From positions 248,001 to 312,000 of the forward strand of contig NZ_CAAJGM010000230.1 of the NCBI RefSeq assembly GCF_900996235.1: a DNA stretch of 64,000 nt. The letters run 5' to 3'. Positions 7,074 to 17,488 of this stretch are shown here, one piece after another. The translations under genes and the position numbers were made by a program. The notes under the pieces were generated by a model that was not told the DNA's origin, did not search any database, and was given only the letters and a program-made list of their open reading frames with translations. The stretch comes from Paraburkholderia sp. BCC1885. GTDB lineage: Bacteria; Pseudomonadota; Gammaproteobacteria; Burkholderiales; Burkholderiaceae. Numbering within the stretch: position 1 is the stretch's first letter; every line of letters begins with the position of its first letter.

Positions 7074-9059
7074 ATGTCTACGAAAAAGCCAAACGCCGCG
7101 TATAGCGAAGCGTCGATCAAGGTGTTGAAGGGCCTGGAGCCGGTCAAGCAACGGCCCGGCATGTACACCCGCACCGAGAATCCGCTGCACATCATTCAGG
7201 AAGTCATCGACAACGCCTCGGACGAAGCCCTTGGCGGCTACGGCCGGCAGATCACGGTCACGCTGCACGCGGACCAGTCGGTGTCGGTCGAAGACGACGG
7301 CCGGGGCATTCCCTTCGGCATGCACCCCGAAGAAGGCGTGCCGGTCGTCGAAATCGTCTTCACGCGCCTCCATGCAGGCGGCAAGTTCGACAAGGCCGCC
7401 GGCGGCGCGTACACCTTCTCGGGCGGTCTGCACGGCGTCGGCGTGTCGGTTACCAATGCGCTGTCCACGCGGCTCGACGTCACCGTCTGGCGCGACGGCA
7501 AGGTCGCCGAACTGGGTTTTGCCAATGGCGACGTCGCCAACCAACTTCGGGTACGCCCGTCCGCCAAAGGCGAAAAGAAGTCCGGCACGCGCGTCACCGC
7601 GTGGGCCAATCCGAAATACTTCGATTCGCCCAATCTGCCGCTCGGCGAATTGCAGCGTCTGTTGCGCTCGAAAGCGGTGCTGTTGCCGGGCGTCGAGGTC
7701 ACGCTCATCAACGAGAAAACCGGCGAGCGTCAAACGTGGAAGTATGAAGACGGTCTGCGCGGCTATCTGCTCGAAGGCATGAACGGCAGCGACCTGCTGA
7801 TTCCTCTTTTTGAAGGCGAGCGTTACGCCGAAAGCTCGCGCTCGAACGAGGAAACCTTCGCGGAAGGCGAGGGCGCGGCATGGGTCGTGGCGTGGAGCGA
7901 GGAAGGGCCGCTCACGCGCGAGTCCTACGTCAACCTGATTCCGACGCCCGCGGGTGGCACCCACGAATCCGGTCTGCGCGATGGCCTGTTCCAGGCGGTC
8001 AAGAGTTTTGTCGAATTGCATAACCTGCAACCAAAGGGCGTCAAGCTGCTCGCGGAAGACGTGTTCGCGCGCGTCTCGTTCGTGCTGTCGGCGAAGGTGC
8101 TCGATCCGCAGTTCCAAGGGCAGATCAAGGAGCGTCTGAATAGCCGCGACGCGGTGAAGCTGGTGTCGTCGTTTGCGCGCCCGGCGCTCGAATTGTGGCT
8201 TAACCAGCACGTCGAGCACGGCAAGAAACTCGCGGACCTCGTTATCAAGCAGGCGCAGGCGCGAACCCGCGCCGGCCAGAAAGTCGAGAAGCGCAAGAGT
8301 TCGGGCGTGGCGGTTCTGCCGGGCAAGCTGACCGATTGCGAATCCACGGATATCGCACGCAACGAACTGTTTCTGGTGGAGGGCGATTCCGCGGGCGGCT
8401 CCGCCAAGATGGGCCGCGACAAGGAATATCAGGCCATCCTGCCGTTGCGCGGCAAGGTGTTGAACACGTGGGAAACCGAGCGCGACCGCCTCTTTGCCAA
8501 CAACGAAGTGCACGACATTTCGGTGGCGATCGGCGTCGATCCGCATAGCCCCGACGATCATATCGATTTGTCCAATCTGCGCTACGGCAAGATCTGCATT
8601 CTCTCAGACGCGGACGTCGATGGTTCGCACATCCAGGTATTGCTGCTGACGCTGTTCTTCAAGCATTTCCCGCAACTGATCGAGCGCGGTCACGTCTGTG
8701 TGGCGCGCCCGCCGCTGTTCCGCGTGGATGCGCCGGCGCGCGGCAAGAAGCCCGCGCAGAAGCTGTACGCGCTGGACGAAGGCGAGCTCGAAGCGATTCT
8801 CGACAAGCTGCGCAAGGACGGCGTGCGCGACACGCAATGGTCCATCAGCCGCTTTAAAGGCCTAGGCGAAATGAGCGCGGAACAGTTGTGGGACACCACG
8901 ATGAATCCGGACACGCGCCGCCTCTCGCCGGTTGCATTGGGCGAACTGGACTACGACGCCACCGTCGCGCGCATGACCATGCTGATGGGCAAGGGTGAAG
9001 CGGCCTCGCGGCGCAGCTGGCTCGAAGAAAAGGGTAACGAAGTCGAAGCGGACATCTGA
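7074..9059 (+). CDS. parE: DNA topoisomerase IV subunit B
   Basis: A 661-residue ATPase subunit of topoisomerase IV, which decatenates daughter chromosomes. GHKL ATP-binding motifs are visible (EVIDNASDEALGG; DDGRGIPFGMHPEEG; a glycine-rich GGLHGVGVSV lid). The TOPRIM part shows EGDSAGGSAKMGRDKEYQA and SDADVDGSHIQ, which supply the metal-binding acidic residues. It is ParE rather than GyrB because it lacks the large C-terminal insertion of Gram-negative GyrB and is followed 76 bases later by parC. Probably cotranscribed with parC. Confidence 0.97.
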   Translation: MSTKKPNAAYSEASIKVLKGLEPVKQRPGMYTRTENPLHIIQEVIDNASDEALGGYGRQITVTLHADQSVSVEDDGRGIPFGMHPEEGVPVVEIVFTRLHAGGKFDKAAGGAYTFSGGLHGVGVSVTNALSTRLDVTVWRDGKVAELGFANGDVANQLRVRPSAKGEKKSGTRVTAWANPKYFDSPNLPLGELQRLLRSKAVLLPGVEVTLINEKTGERQTWKYEDGLRGYLLEGMNGSDLLIPLFEGERYAESSRSNEETFAEGEGAAWVVAWSEEGPLTRESYVNLIPTPAGGTHESGLRDGLFQAVKSFVELHNLQPKGVKLLAEDVFARVSFVLSAKVLDPQFQGQIKERLNSRDAVKLVSSFARPALELWLNQHVEHGKKLADLVIKQAQARTRAGQKVEKRKSSGVAVLPGKLTDCESTDIARNELFLVEGDSAGGSAKMGRDKEYQAILPLRGKVLNTWETERDRLFANNEVHDISVAIGVDPHSPDDHIDLSNLRYGKICILSDADVDGSHIQVLLLTLFFKHFPQLIERGHVCVARPPLFRVDAPARGKKPAQKLYALDEGELEAILDKLRKDGVRDTQWSISRFKGLGEMSAEQLWDTTMNPDTRRLSPVALGELDYDATVARMTMLMGKGEAASRRSWLEEKGNEVEADI

Positions 9060-9135
9060 GCTGAGCGCCTCCACCACGGTGGCCCGGCTGGCTCGCGCAG
9101 TGAAACTTCACGCCACATACGGATACGGAATCTAG

Positions 9136-11460
9136 ATGGACAACGACACGCCTGATCTTTTCACCGAGGCGCCGGCGCCCGGCGACTCGCTGACGCTCGG
9201 CAACTACGCCGAGCGCGCTTATCTCGACTACGCGGTGAGCGTCGTCAAGGGCCGCGCGCTGCCGGACGTCTGCGACGGCCAGAAGCCGGTGCAGCGGCGC
9301 ATCCTGTTCGCGATGAACGACATGGGCCTCTCCGACAACGCCAAGCCGGTGAAGTCGGCGCGCGTGGTGGGCGACGTGCTCGGTAAGTACCACCCGCATG
9401 GCGACCAGTCGGCTTACGACGCGCTGGTGCGCCTCGCGCAGGATTTTTCGATGCGTTATCCGCTGATCGACGGCCAGGGCAATTTCGGCTCGCGAGATGG
9501 CGACGGCGCCGCGGCGATGCGTTACACGGAAGCGCGTCTGACGCCCATCGCCAAGCTGCTGCTCGATGAAATCAACCAGGGCACGGTCGATTTCATGAAG
9601 AACTACGACGGCGAATTCGACGAGCCGCGGCTGTTGCCCGCGCGTCTGCCGTTCGTGCTGCTGAACGGCGCTTCGGGCATCGCGGTGGGTCTCGCCACGG
9701 AAATCCCGTCGCATAACCTGCGCGAAGTCGCGGCGGCCGCGGTGGCAATGATCCGCAATCCGAAGCTCTCGCACGCCGAACTGATGCAGATGATCCCGGG
9801 GCCGGACTTCCCCGGCGGCGGCCAGATCATTTCGAGCGAAGCCGAAATCGCCGCCGCCTACGAGACCGGCCGCGGCAGCCTGAAGGTGCGCGCGCGCTGG
9901 AAAATCGAAGAACTCGCGCGCGGCCAGTGGCAGCTCGTGATCACCGAACTGCCGCCGAACACGGCCGCGCAGAAGGTGCTCGAGGAAATCGAAGAGCAGA
10001 CTAATCCGAAGATCAAGCTCGGCAAGAAGACGCTCACGCCCGAGCAGTTGCAGACCCGGCAGACCATGCTCGCCCTGCTCGACGCTGTGCGCGACGAGTC
10101 GGGCAAGGACGCGCCGGTGCGTCTCGTGTTCGAACCGAAATCGAGCCGTATCGACCAGACCGAGTTCGTCAACACGCTGCTCGCGCATACCAGCCTCGAA
10201 TCGAATGCGTCGCTCAACCTGGTGATGGTGGGCGCGGATGGCCGGCCGCGCCAGAAGGGCGTCTCCGAGATCCTGCAGGAATGGATCGGCTTCCGCTTCG
10301 CCACGGTCACGCGCCGTACACGCCACCGTCTGAGCAAGGTCGACGACCGGATTCATATTCTCGAAGGTCGGATGATCGTCTTTTTGAATATCGACGAAGT
10401 CATCCGCATCATTCGCGAGTCCGACGAACCGAAGCCTGCGCTGATGACGGCCTTCGGCCTGTCGGATCGCCAGGCCGAGGACATTCTTGAAATCCGCCTG
10501 CGTCAGTTGGCCCGGCTGGAAAAGATCAAAATCGAGAAGGAACTGGCCGAATTGCGCGACGAAAAGGCCAAGCTCGAAGAACTGCTGGGCAGCGAATCGG
10601 CGATGAAGCGCCTGCTCATCAAGGAAATCGAAGGTGACGCCAGGCAATACGGCGACGAGCGCCGCACGCTGATCCAGCAGGAAAAGCGCGCCACCTTCGA
10701 AGCCCGCGTGGTGGATGAACCGGTGACGGTGGTGATGTCGCAAAAGGGTTGGGTGCGCGCACTGAAAGGGCATGGGCTCGACCCGGCCGGCTTCGCCTTC
10801 AAGGCGGGCGACGCGCTGTACGCGGCGTTCCAGTGCCGCACGCCTGACACGCTGATTGCGTGGGGCAGCAACGGCCGTGTTTATTCGGTGGCGGTGGCGC
10901 TCCTGCCGGGCGGCCGTGGCGACGGCGTGCCGGTCACCTCGTTGATCGAACTGGAGTCGGGCAGCCATCTGATGCACTACTACGCGGCCCCGGCTGACCA
11001 GGCCTTGCTGCTGGCGTCGAGCAACGGCTTTGGCTTTATCGCCAAGGTCGGCGACATGGTGAGCCGGGTGAAGGCCGGCAAGTCCTTTATGACCATCGAC
11101 GAAGGCGCGGCGCCGCTCGTGCCGATGCCGATGCTGCCGGACGCGACCCAGGTCGCGTGTCTGTCGGGCGGCGGCCGTCTGCTGGTGTTCGGTCTCGACG
11201 AGATGAAGACGCTGTCGGGCGGCGGCCGTGGCGTCACGCTGATGGCGCTCGACGACAAGGAAACGCTGACCCAGGCGCTCGCTATCAGTAAGGCGGGTGT
11301 GGTGCTGCTCGGCACCGGCCGCGGCGGCAAAGCGTATGAAGAAACGCTAAGCGGCGCGGCGCTTACGCCGCATATCGGCAAGCGCGCCCGCAAGGGCCGC
11401 GCGCCGGACACCAGGCTGAAGGTGTTCGAAATGCGGCCTGTGTTGCCGGTAGTGAAGTAA
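9136..11460 (+). CDS. parC: DNA topoisomerase IV subunit A
   Basis: A 774-residue breakage-reunion subunit partnering ParE. The N-terminal region carries the quinolone-determining segment (KYHPHGDQSAYDALVRLAQDFSMRYPLIDGQGNFGS) and the catalytic tyrosine in AAAMRYTEARL. A long coiled-coil segment (about 430-490) precedes a short C-terminal beta-propeller, shorter than in GyrA, and the last residues are basic. Position after parE supports ParC. No truncation is seen. Confidence 0.97.
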   Translation: MDNDTPDLFTEAPAPGDSLTLGNYAERAYLDYAVSVVKGRALPDVCDGQKPVQRRILFAMNDMGLSDNAKPVKSARVVGDVLGKYHPHGDQSAYDALVRLAQDFSMRYPLIDGQGNFGSRDGDGAAAMRYTEARLTPIAKLLLDEINQGTVDFMKNYDGEFDEPRLLPARLPFVLLNGASGIAVGLATEIPSHNLREVAAAAVAMIRNPKLSHAELMQMIPGPDFPGGGQIISSEAEIAAAYETGRGSLKVRARWKIEELARGQWQLVITELPPNTAAQKVLEEIEEQTNPKIKLGKKTLTPEQLQTRQTMLALLDAVRDESGKDAPVRLVFEPKSSRIDQTEFVNTLLAHTSLESNASLNLVMVGADGRPRQKGVSEILQEWIGFRFATVTRRTRHRLSKVDDRIHILEGRMIVFLNIDEVIRIIRESDEPKPALMTAFGLSDRQAEDILEIRLRQLARLEKIKIEKELAELRDEKAKLEELLGSESAMKRLLIKEIEGDARQYGDERRTLIQQEKRATFEARVVDEPVTVVMSQKGWVRALKGHGLDPAGFAFKAGDALYAAFQCRTPDTLIAWGSNGRVYSVAVALLPGGRGDGVPVTSLIELESGSHLMHYYAAPADQALLLASSNGFGFIAKVGDMVSRVKAGKSFMTIDEGAAPLVPMPMLPDATQVACLSGGGRLLVFGLDEMKTLSGGGRGVTLMALDDKETLTQALAISKAGVVLLGTGRGGKAYEETLSGAALTPHIGKRARKGRAPDTRLKVFEMRPVLPVVK

Positions 11461-11754
11461 GCGGGAAAGTATCCGCGTGCGTGGCTTTGATCACAGTTGG
11501 CCACAGGCCGTGCACGCGGCAAGCCGTAAGCAGCAGGCAACAGGCAGCACAATTCGGGGATCGGCGCGCCACGCAGCGCGCCGGCACAAGCAACAAAACG
11601 ATGACGAAAGCGCTGAACTGCGGAACTGCGCGAAGAGCGCGCGGTCGAACGCGGTCATTAGCCGCGTCGCGCAAGGCGATGGATCGCGTCATTCGACGGT
11701 CCGAACCGTCCGCTCAATCGGCGGCACGCCCTATCATCGAAACAGGAAAACAAC

Positions 11755-12213
11755 ATGACCAAAGCCATCGAGCTCGCGCTCTTTTTGCATCTGCTGGGTG
11801 TGGCCGTGTGGGTCGGCGGTATGGTGTTCGCACATTTCTGCCTGCGCCCGGCGCTGGCGGATTTGTCGCCGCAGTTGCGTTTGCCGCTGTGGGAATCGGT
11901 GTTTGGGCGCTTCTTCAACTGGGTCGCCGCTTCGGTGATCATCATTTTGCTGTCGGGCGGCTTCATGCTGACGCAGTTCGGCGGCGCGCACGCGTCGTGG
12001 CAACTGCATGCCATGGCGGGGCTTGGCATCATCATGATGCTGATTTTTGGGCATATCCGCTTTGCCGTGTTTCCGCGCATCCGTCGCGCGGTGCAGGCGC
12101 AGAACTGGCCGGACGGCGCGCGCGCCGTGGGCACCGTGCGGCGTCTGGTGGTCGTCAATCTGGTGCTGGGTGTGGTGACGATCGGCGTGTCGGTATTGTC
12201 CGGCGGCGTCTGA
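11755..12213 (+). CDS. CopD-family integral membrane protein
   Basis: A 152-residue protein with four predicted transmembrane helices: residues about 5-25 (ALFLHLLGVAVWVGGMVFA), 55-75, 80-100 and 130-150. The first helix has the HxxxxxxWxGG pattern seen in CopD-like copper-resistance domain proteins. It is probably in the inner membrane; a role in copper uptake is possible, but family members of this size are uncharacterised. The 290 bases upstream, between parC and this ATG, contain no supported gene. The next gene, chrA, converges on it. Confidence 0.75.
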   Translation: MTKAIELALFLHLLGVAVWVGGMVFAHFCLRPALADLSPQLRLPLWESVFGRFFNWVAASVIIILLSGGFMLTQFGGAHASWQLHAMAGLGIIMMLIFGHIRFAVFPRIRRAVQAQNWPDGARAVGTVRRLVVVNLVLGVVTIGVSVLSGGV

Positions 12214-12369
12214 ACAGCACGCGGCAACGCTTAACTTGCCGATGCCGCCTTGGGTCATCTGCGGCGGTGTTCTTTGCCCCCGTCGACGACGCCTTGTGCG
12301 TGCCGAAGCGCTGCGAGCCGGACGCGCGGGCGTTTTTTGGCGGCTTTGCCGCAGCGCGCTCACGCTGAA

Positions 12370-13578
12370 TCAGAACCGTCCCAGCGCCGCATAAGCCAGC
12401 CACAGCCCGCACACGCCGGCCACCGTCGCATACACAACGTACACCGGCACCTTGAGCTTGGCAAAGCACATGCACGAGAACAGCGCGGTCAGCAGATACT
12501 GCGGCTGCAGTGGCACGCGCTGCGCGATGCGCAATACGGCAACCGCGAGAAAGGCAGTCGTCACCGCGCGCAGAATCCGCATGCCGTGCTCGAAGCGCGG
12601 ATTGGCCTTCAGTTGATGCAGATTGCGCTGTGCCATCACTACGAGGCACCCTGACGGCACGAACAGCGCGAGCGTGGCGATCAACGCGCCAACCCAGCCG
12701 TCGACGAGATAACCGAAGAACGGCACCACGTTCAGCAACGGCCCAGGCGAGAGCGGCGAAAGCGAGAAGGCCAGCGTGAAATCGTTATCGGAGACGCCGA
12801 TGCCTGGCGTGACGAACAGCGCCTTCAGCACCGGCAGCGCGGAGAAGCCGCCGCCGAACAGGGTCATGCCCGCGCCGGCGAGCCGCGGCCACAGCAACGC
12901 AAGTTCATAGCGATGCGGCAACGGCACGGCGAACAGCACCAGCAGCACGCATAAGCCCGTCATCAGATGCAGATCGGCGCGCGTAATTGACACCCGGAGC
13001 CGCACCGGATGCGCGGGGCTATTGAACCAGCCGACGGCGAACGCCACCCCGAGCATGGCCACGTAGGCGGCCGGGCTGCGCGCATAAGCGAGCGTGACAC
13101 AACCGAGCAGCGCCGCAACCCATTCGAGCCTGCCGCGCACGAGCGCGCGGGTCTGCTTGTACCAGGTTACGCCAATCAAGGTGCCGAGCACGACACTGAA
13201 GTGATTGAGCAGCGTCTGCGAGGCTACGGCGTGAACGAAGGGCGTGCGATAGAAGATGGCGAACAGCGTCATCAGCATGAAGAAGGGCAGCACGCTGGCG
13301 GCGCCCGCGATCCACGCCCCGGCTCGTCCGCGTAGTGCATGCCCCACCTGCACGGCGACGTTGCAGCCCACCGGGCCTGGCACCATCCACGCGAGTGCGA
13401 TCAGATCCGAGAAGGCCACCCGCGACAAACGGCCTTCGCGTTCGACATAATGATTTTCGAGCTGCGCCATCAGCGCGAGACCGCCCCACGACAACGCCGA
13501 CAGGCCGCACACGACCCGGAACAGCGTCCACAGGGATTCCCGCTCACCTCGGCGAATAGCGTCCTGGCTGCTTATCAT
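12370..13578 (-). CDS. chrA: Chromate transporter, ChrA/CHR family
   Basis: A 402-residue inner-membrane protein of the chromate ion transporter family, with the two homologous halves of long-chain CHR proteins. The first half shows WGGLALMAQLENHYV and LAWMVPGPVGCNVAVQVG; the second shows the related FGGGFSALPVLKALFV and LSPGPLLNVVPFFGYL. About ten hydrophobic helices are expected. Family members extrude chromate by proton-coupled antiport, although many chromosomal copies have not been tested. I chose the ATG at 13578 (MISSQDA); the frame is open about 110 codons upstream, but that sequence is Arg/Pro/Ser-rich and not family-like. The start has a weak ribosome site. Confidence 0.88.
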   Translation of the reverse strand: MISSQDAIRRGERESLWTLFRVVCGLSALSWGGLALMAQLENHYVEREGRLSRVAFSDLIALAWMVPGPVGCNVAVQVGHALRGRAGAWIAGAASVLPFFMLMTLFAIFYRTPFVHAVASQTLLNHFSVVLGTLIGVTWYKQTRALVRGRLEWVAALLGCVTLAYARSPAAYVAMLGVAFAVGWFNSPAHPVRLRVSITRADLHLMTGLCVLLVLFAVPLPHRYELALLWPRLAGAGMTLFGGGFSALPVLKALFVTPGIGVSDNDFTLAFSLSPLSPGPLLNVVPFFGYLVDGWVGALIATLALFVPSGCLVVMAQRNLHQLKANPRFEHGMRILRAVTTAFLAVAVLRIAQRVPLQPQYLLTALFSCMCFAKLKVPVYVVYATVAGVCGLWLAYAALGRF

Positions 13579-13747
13579 GTACGTGACGATCCACACGCCG
13601 GGCACGCCGGCCGTGCTTGCTGAGATTGAGAGGCCGATCGTTATTGTGCGCGCCCGGCGTTGGCCGCAAAGGCACGTGGGATGCTTCAGTACTCTTGAAT
13701 ATATCCGGTTTTGCGAACGCGCGCCGCTACGCAGATAGCCGGCGCGT

Positions 13748-16114
13748 TCAGGCGGATTGGTCGCTCCTGGAGATGGCGCTGTCGCTGTCGGCAACCGGTT
13801 CGCGGGCGATGCGCCGCTCGCCCATGCCGCATACGCCGAAGCGTTCGAGCAGGGCGGGAATGGCGTCGACCGGCACCGGGCGCGAGAACAGGAAGCCTTG
13901 CGCTTCGATATGGCCAAGCGCCGCGAGCCAGGCGATCTGTTCTTCCGTCTCGGTGCCTTCTACCACCACGGTGAGCCCGAGCGAGCGCGCGAGGTTGACG
14001 ATGGCCGTCACCATCACGCAAACGCTGCGGTCGCCCGGAATGGCCTGCACGAACGAGCGGTCTACCTTCAGCGTATCCACCGAGAAGCGGTTCAGGTAGG
14101 AGAGCGACGAGTAGCCCGTCCCGAAATCGTCCAGCGCGATGCGCACGCCGAGACGCTTGAGCGCGAAGATTTTCTCCGAGACGAGTTCGGGGTACTCCAT
14201 CATCGCGGTCTCGGTGATCTCGAGTTCGAGGCGGCGCGCCGAGATGCCGGTTTCCTCGATGGCATGCGAAATGGTTTGATAGATGTCGCCGCGCCAGAAC
14301 TGCACGGCGGAGATGTTTACCGCCAGCGACAACGTGTCGTAGCCCTGCTGCTGCCACACCGCGAGTTGCCGGCAGGCGGTTTCGATGACGAAGTCGCCGA
14401 TCGGCACGATCAGGCCGGTCGATTCGGCCACCGGAATGAACTCGTTAGCCGGAATCAGGCCGTGCTGCGGATGGTTCCAGCGCACCAGCGCCTCGAAGCC
14501 GGTGATGCAGCGGCGCGTGAGATCGATTTTCGGCTGATAGGCGAGAAACAGTTGCCCTTCGGCGAGCGCCACGCGCAACTGCTGCTCCCACTTCATCAGA
14601 TGGTCGGCGCGGTGCGAAAGTTGCGGCGAATAGAACTGATAGCAGTTCTTGCCGGCATCCTTCGCGCTGTACATGGCGAGATCGGCTTTTTTCAGCAGGT
14701 CGATTTCGCTTTCGTTCGGCACGGAATAGAGCGCAATGCCGATGCTCGCATGCAGCACGAAGGCACTGCCGCGCACTTCGAAGGGCTTGGCGAAGACTTC
14801 GGCGGCGGCTTCGGCGAGATCGACGGCGCGCTTCTCGACTTCGTCGCCCTTGATCACCACCACGAACTCGTCGCCACCGATGCGGCTTAACGCGCCGCCG
14901 TCGCCGATCGCATCGGCGAGGCGCGAGGCTGTCATTTGCAGGACGATGTCGCCGGCGTTGTGGCCGAGCGTGTCGTTGACGGTCTTGAAGTTATCCAGAT
15001 CGATAAACAGGATGGCGAGGCGTCCGAGATTCGCCGGACTGGCGACGTCGTGACGCAGGCTCTGCAGCGTTGCATAGCGGTTGCGCAGGCCGGTCAGCAG
15101 ATCGTATTCGACCAGATGCGTCATCTCGCGCTCGCGGCCGAGCAATTTGCCGATCAGGCCGGTGGCGACCGCGAAGAAACTCAGCATGGCGAGCGAGATA
15201 AAGCCCGCCATCATCAGATAGACGTTGCGCGTGTGGTTGTAGTCGGCGAACTCTTCGGCTTGCGAGAGGCCCACCAGCACGCCGAGCGGATAGCCGTCGA
15301 TATGCCGGTACGAGAAGATGCGCGTGACGTTGTCGATCGAATCGACGTAGGTGCCCGAGACGTGCTCCGAAGTGGGATACGAGCCGCTCGCGGAAAACTT
15401 GCTGCTGGCCGAATCGGAGTTGCCGGTGCGGCGCGCCAGCACCGTGCTGTTATCCGAGATGACCGCGATCACGCCGTCGCGGCCGATCGCCGCGTTGTTA
15501 TAGAAGTCGCTGGTGAAATAGCTCGGGTCTTCCGAGACCACCACGACGCCGGCAAACGAGCCGTCCGGATGATTCAGCCGGCGCGTCATCTGCAAGGTCC
15601 ATTGTCCGGAGACGCGGCCGAGCACCGGCTTGCTGATGTAGAGGTTGTCGTCGTTCTCGTGCTCGTGGACCTTGAAGTGCTCGCGGTCCGACAGGTCGAT
15701 CTGCTTCGGATTCTGCTCGGCCGTGTTCGATACCAGCCGGCCGTGGTCGTCGATGATCGAAACCTGCACCAGCGTATCGCTCTGCACGACACCTTTTTCA
15801 ACCGTGCTGGCGAGATCGAACCGGTCCGGGGTTTTCTCGAACTCGTATTTGACGAAGCGCGTGATCTGGTCGACCTGATGGATCGCCTTGACGGTGTGCT
15901 GTTCGAGCGCGGCCGAGAGGATCGCGGCGGAGGCCATGGCCTCGCGCGTGGTGGCGTCTTTCTCGACCGACAGTCGCGCGAAGATCACCGTCCACAACAG
16001 GATCAGCACCAGCACGCCGAGCGCGGGAATCGCGAGCAGCGCGCGACGCCGCGGCACGACCGTATCCGGGCGGTGCCGCGCGTCGCGTGCTGCAAAGAAG
16101 CGGTGCTGGCTCAT
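13748..16114 (-). CDS. Membrane sensor diguanylate cyclase/phosphodiesterase (GGDEF-EAL)
   Basis: A 788-residue protein for cyclic di-GMP turnover. An N-terminal membrane helix (about 28-50) is followed by a periplasmic sensing region of roughly 230 residues resembling a dCache/PAS-like domain (VSIIDDHGRLVSN, YISKPVLGR, IGRDGVIAVIS). A second helix follows at about 295-320, then GGDEF (motif intact at about 413-417) and EAL (GFEALVRW at about 540, with ENxxxxR- and DDFGTGYSS-type motifs). Both catalytic motifs are intact, so it may be bifunctional or one domain may be regulatory. It stands alone; the ligand is unknown. Confidence 0.93.
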   Translation of the reverse strand: MSQHRFFAARDARHRPDTVVPRRRALLAIPALGVLVLILLWTVIFARLSVEKDATTREAMASAAILSAALEQHTVKAIHQVDQITRFVKYEFEKTPDRFDLASTVEKGVVQSDTLVQVSIIDDHGRLVSNTAEQNPKQIDLSDREHFKVHEHENDDNLYISKPVLGRVSGQWTLQMTRRLNHPDGSFAGVVVVSEDPSYFTSDFYNNAAIGRDGVIAVISDNSTVLARRTGNSDSASSKFSASGSYPTSEHVSGTYVDSIDNVTRIFSYRHIDGYPLGVLVGLSQAEEFADYNHTRNVYLMMAGFISLAMLSFFAVATGLIGKLLGREREMTHLVEYDLLTGLRNRYATLQSLRHDVASPANLGRLAILFIDLDNFKTVNDTLGHNAGDIVLQMTASRLADAIGDGGALSRIGGDEFVVVIKGDEVEKRAVDLAEAAAEVFAKPFEVRGSAFVLHASIGIALYSVPNESEIDLLKKADLAMYSAKDAGKNCYQFYSPQLSHRADHLMKWEQQLRVALAEGQLFLAYQPKIDLTRRCITGFEALVRWNHPQHGLIPANEFIPVAESTGLIVPIGDFVIETACRQLAVWQQQGYDTLSLAVNISAVQFWRGDIYQTISHAIEETGISARRLELEITETAMMEYPELVSEKIFALKRLGVRIALDDFGTGYSSLSYLNRFSVDTLKVDRSFVQAIPGDRSVCVMVTAIVNLARSLGLTVVVEGTETEEQIAWLAALGHIEAQGFLFSRPVPVDAIPALLERFGVCGMGERRIAREPVADSDSAISRSDQSA

Positions 16115-16594
16115 CGGGAAGATCGCGCCGGTGTGTCATGAGGCAGCGGCTTCGGGAACTTCGACTGCGCTGGTTTCGAGATTGGCTGCATGGTGAGCGG
16201 GGTGCCATGACTGCTGCGCAGGAGGAAAGAGCGGGGTTTCGTGCCGGAGCGTCCAGGGAGCATCGAATACGTTTCGATATTACTGAATGCCACTGGATTA
16301 AGGAAGAGCCCATGCTGCGGGTATACGCGCGCCCGCGCAGGCATGCATACGGCATGCGTGGGGCGGCTTCGCCAGCCGGAGCTAAGGCCACACCGATCAG
16401 GCGTTTTCGAGGTTTTCGTCGAGTCGAGGCCGGCGTCTATGCCTGAACGCAGACGGTCATGCTCGCATTCGTGCAACATCGAGTTGTCCTGACGAGGCGT
16501 TTTGTGGACAAGCTGGGCCCAAATGGGCGATCGCCGCGTGGGTGTTTTTTGCATGCAATCCGTGTGTGACGCCCGGCCGCCAGGCAACGGTGGA
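16115..16594. other. Intergenic region, no gene supported
   Basis: About 480 bases between the GGDEF-EAL start and the phzF-like stop, both leftward. All open frames here are short and biased toward Arg/Pro/Ser. It presumably holds the GGDEF-EAL promoter and the end of the PhzF transcript. No convincing terminator or repeat was seen. Confidence 0.5.
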
Positions 16595-17488
16595 CTAGGG
16601 CAATCTGAAGGTGCCATCGACCACGGTGACGGCCGAGCCACCGATCCATGTCTTGCCGGCCGCGTCGTCATAGCGTACCGACACCTGGCCCGCGCGGCCG
16701 ATGACCGTGCCCTGACGCACCGTGTATGTCAGGCCGGGCCGTCGATCTTGCGTGCTCAGCAGTCCGGCGAGCGCGGCATTCGCACTGCCGGTGACGGGAT
16801 CTTCGCCCACGCCGAGATTGCCGCCCACCATCAGGCAGCGTACTTCGAAGGTGGCGGGACCGCCGGCATCGTGCGGACCATAGACCGCGACGCCATGCGC
16901 GCCGACTGCTTCGACGACGCGCGCGAGTATCGCGGCATCCGCCTTGATGGCGAGACAGTCCGCTGCCGAATTGACGCGCACGACGAGCCACGGCGCGCCG
17001 TTGTCGATGCCGCAGGGCGCCGCGCTGAAATCGACAGCATCGCTTTGCAGCGCTTGCGTCAAGGTTGCGTACAAGTCGGTCGGCAAGGGCGTGACGCGCG
17101 CGGGCGGCGCGGCGAAGGCCCACACGCCGTCGTCTTGTGCGCGCAGTTCCACGAGGCCGGCGCCACACTGCTGGATCAGCTTGCCTGGCGTCTTCGGCTG
17201 ATAACCGCTTTCGCGTAGCGCATGCGCCGTACCGAGCGTGGGATGTCCTGCAAACGGCAATTCGCCGTGCGTGGTGAAGATGCGCACGCGATAGTCCGCC
17301 GTCGGCTCGGTGGCCTTCACGAGGAAGGTGGTCTCCGACAGGTTCGTCCAGCTGGCGATGGCCTGCATCTGTGCATCGTCGAGACCGTCGGCATCGAAGA
17401 CGACAGCAAGCGGATTGCCCTTGAACGGCACCGCGGTGAAGACATCAACCTGTTTGAAGCGGACAGTACGGGCAGGCATGGGATTCAT
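16595..17488 (-). CDS. PhzF family isomerase-like protein
   Basis: A 297-residue PhzF-fold protein (diaminopimelate-epimerase-like two-domain fold). Family motifs are visible: QVDVFTAVPFKGNPLAVV near the N-terminus, NLSETTFL with the catalytic Glu52, FAGHPTLGTAHAL, and DPVTGSANAALAGLL. Phenazine PhzF isomerises dihydrohydroxyanthranilate, but no other phenazine genes are present, so the substrate here is unknown. The start was placed at ATG 17488; an in-frame ATG at 17479 is equally possible and a TTG upstream is less likely. It follows the RidA cluster in the same direction but is separated from it by a strong terminator. Confidence 0.9.
   Translation of the reverse strand: MNPMPARTVRFKQVDVFTAVPFKGNPLAVVFDADGLDDAQMQAIASWTNLSETTFLVKATEPTADYRVRIFTTHGELPFAGHPTLGTAHALRESGYQPKTPGKLIQQCGAGLVELRAQDDGVWAFAAPPARVTPLPTDLYATLTQALQSDAVDFSAAPCGIDNGAPWLVVRVNSAADCLAIKADAAILARVVEAVGAHGVAVYGPHDAGGPATFEVRCLMVGGNLGVGEDPVTGSANAALAGLLSTQDRRPGLTYTVRQGTVIGRAGQVSVRYDDAAGKTWIGGSAVTVVDGTFRLP

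Noticed and set aside
8854..10977. Minus-strand open frame of 707 codons
   Set aside because: Antisense shadow of parE/parC.
16111..16671. 186-codon open frame in the gap between the GGDEF-EAL and PhzF genes
   Set aside because: Pro/Arg/Ser-rich, overlaps the PhzF 3' end, no ribosome site and no domain; treated as non-coding.
16595..17488. Phenazine biosynthesis cluster
   Set aside because: PhzF-fold proteins are widespread and no other phz gene is present.
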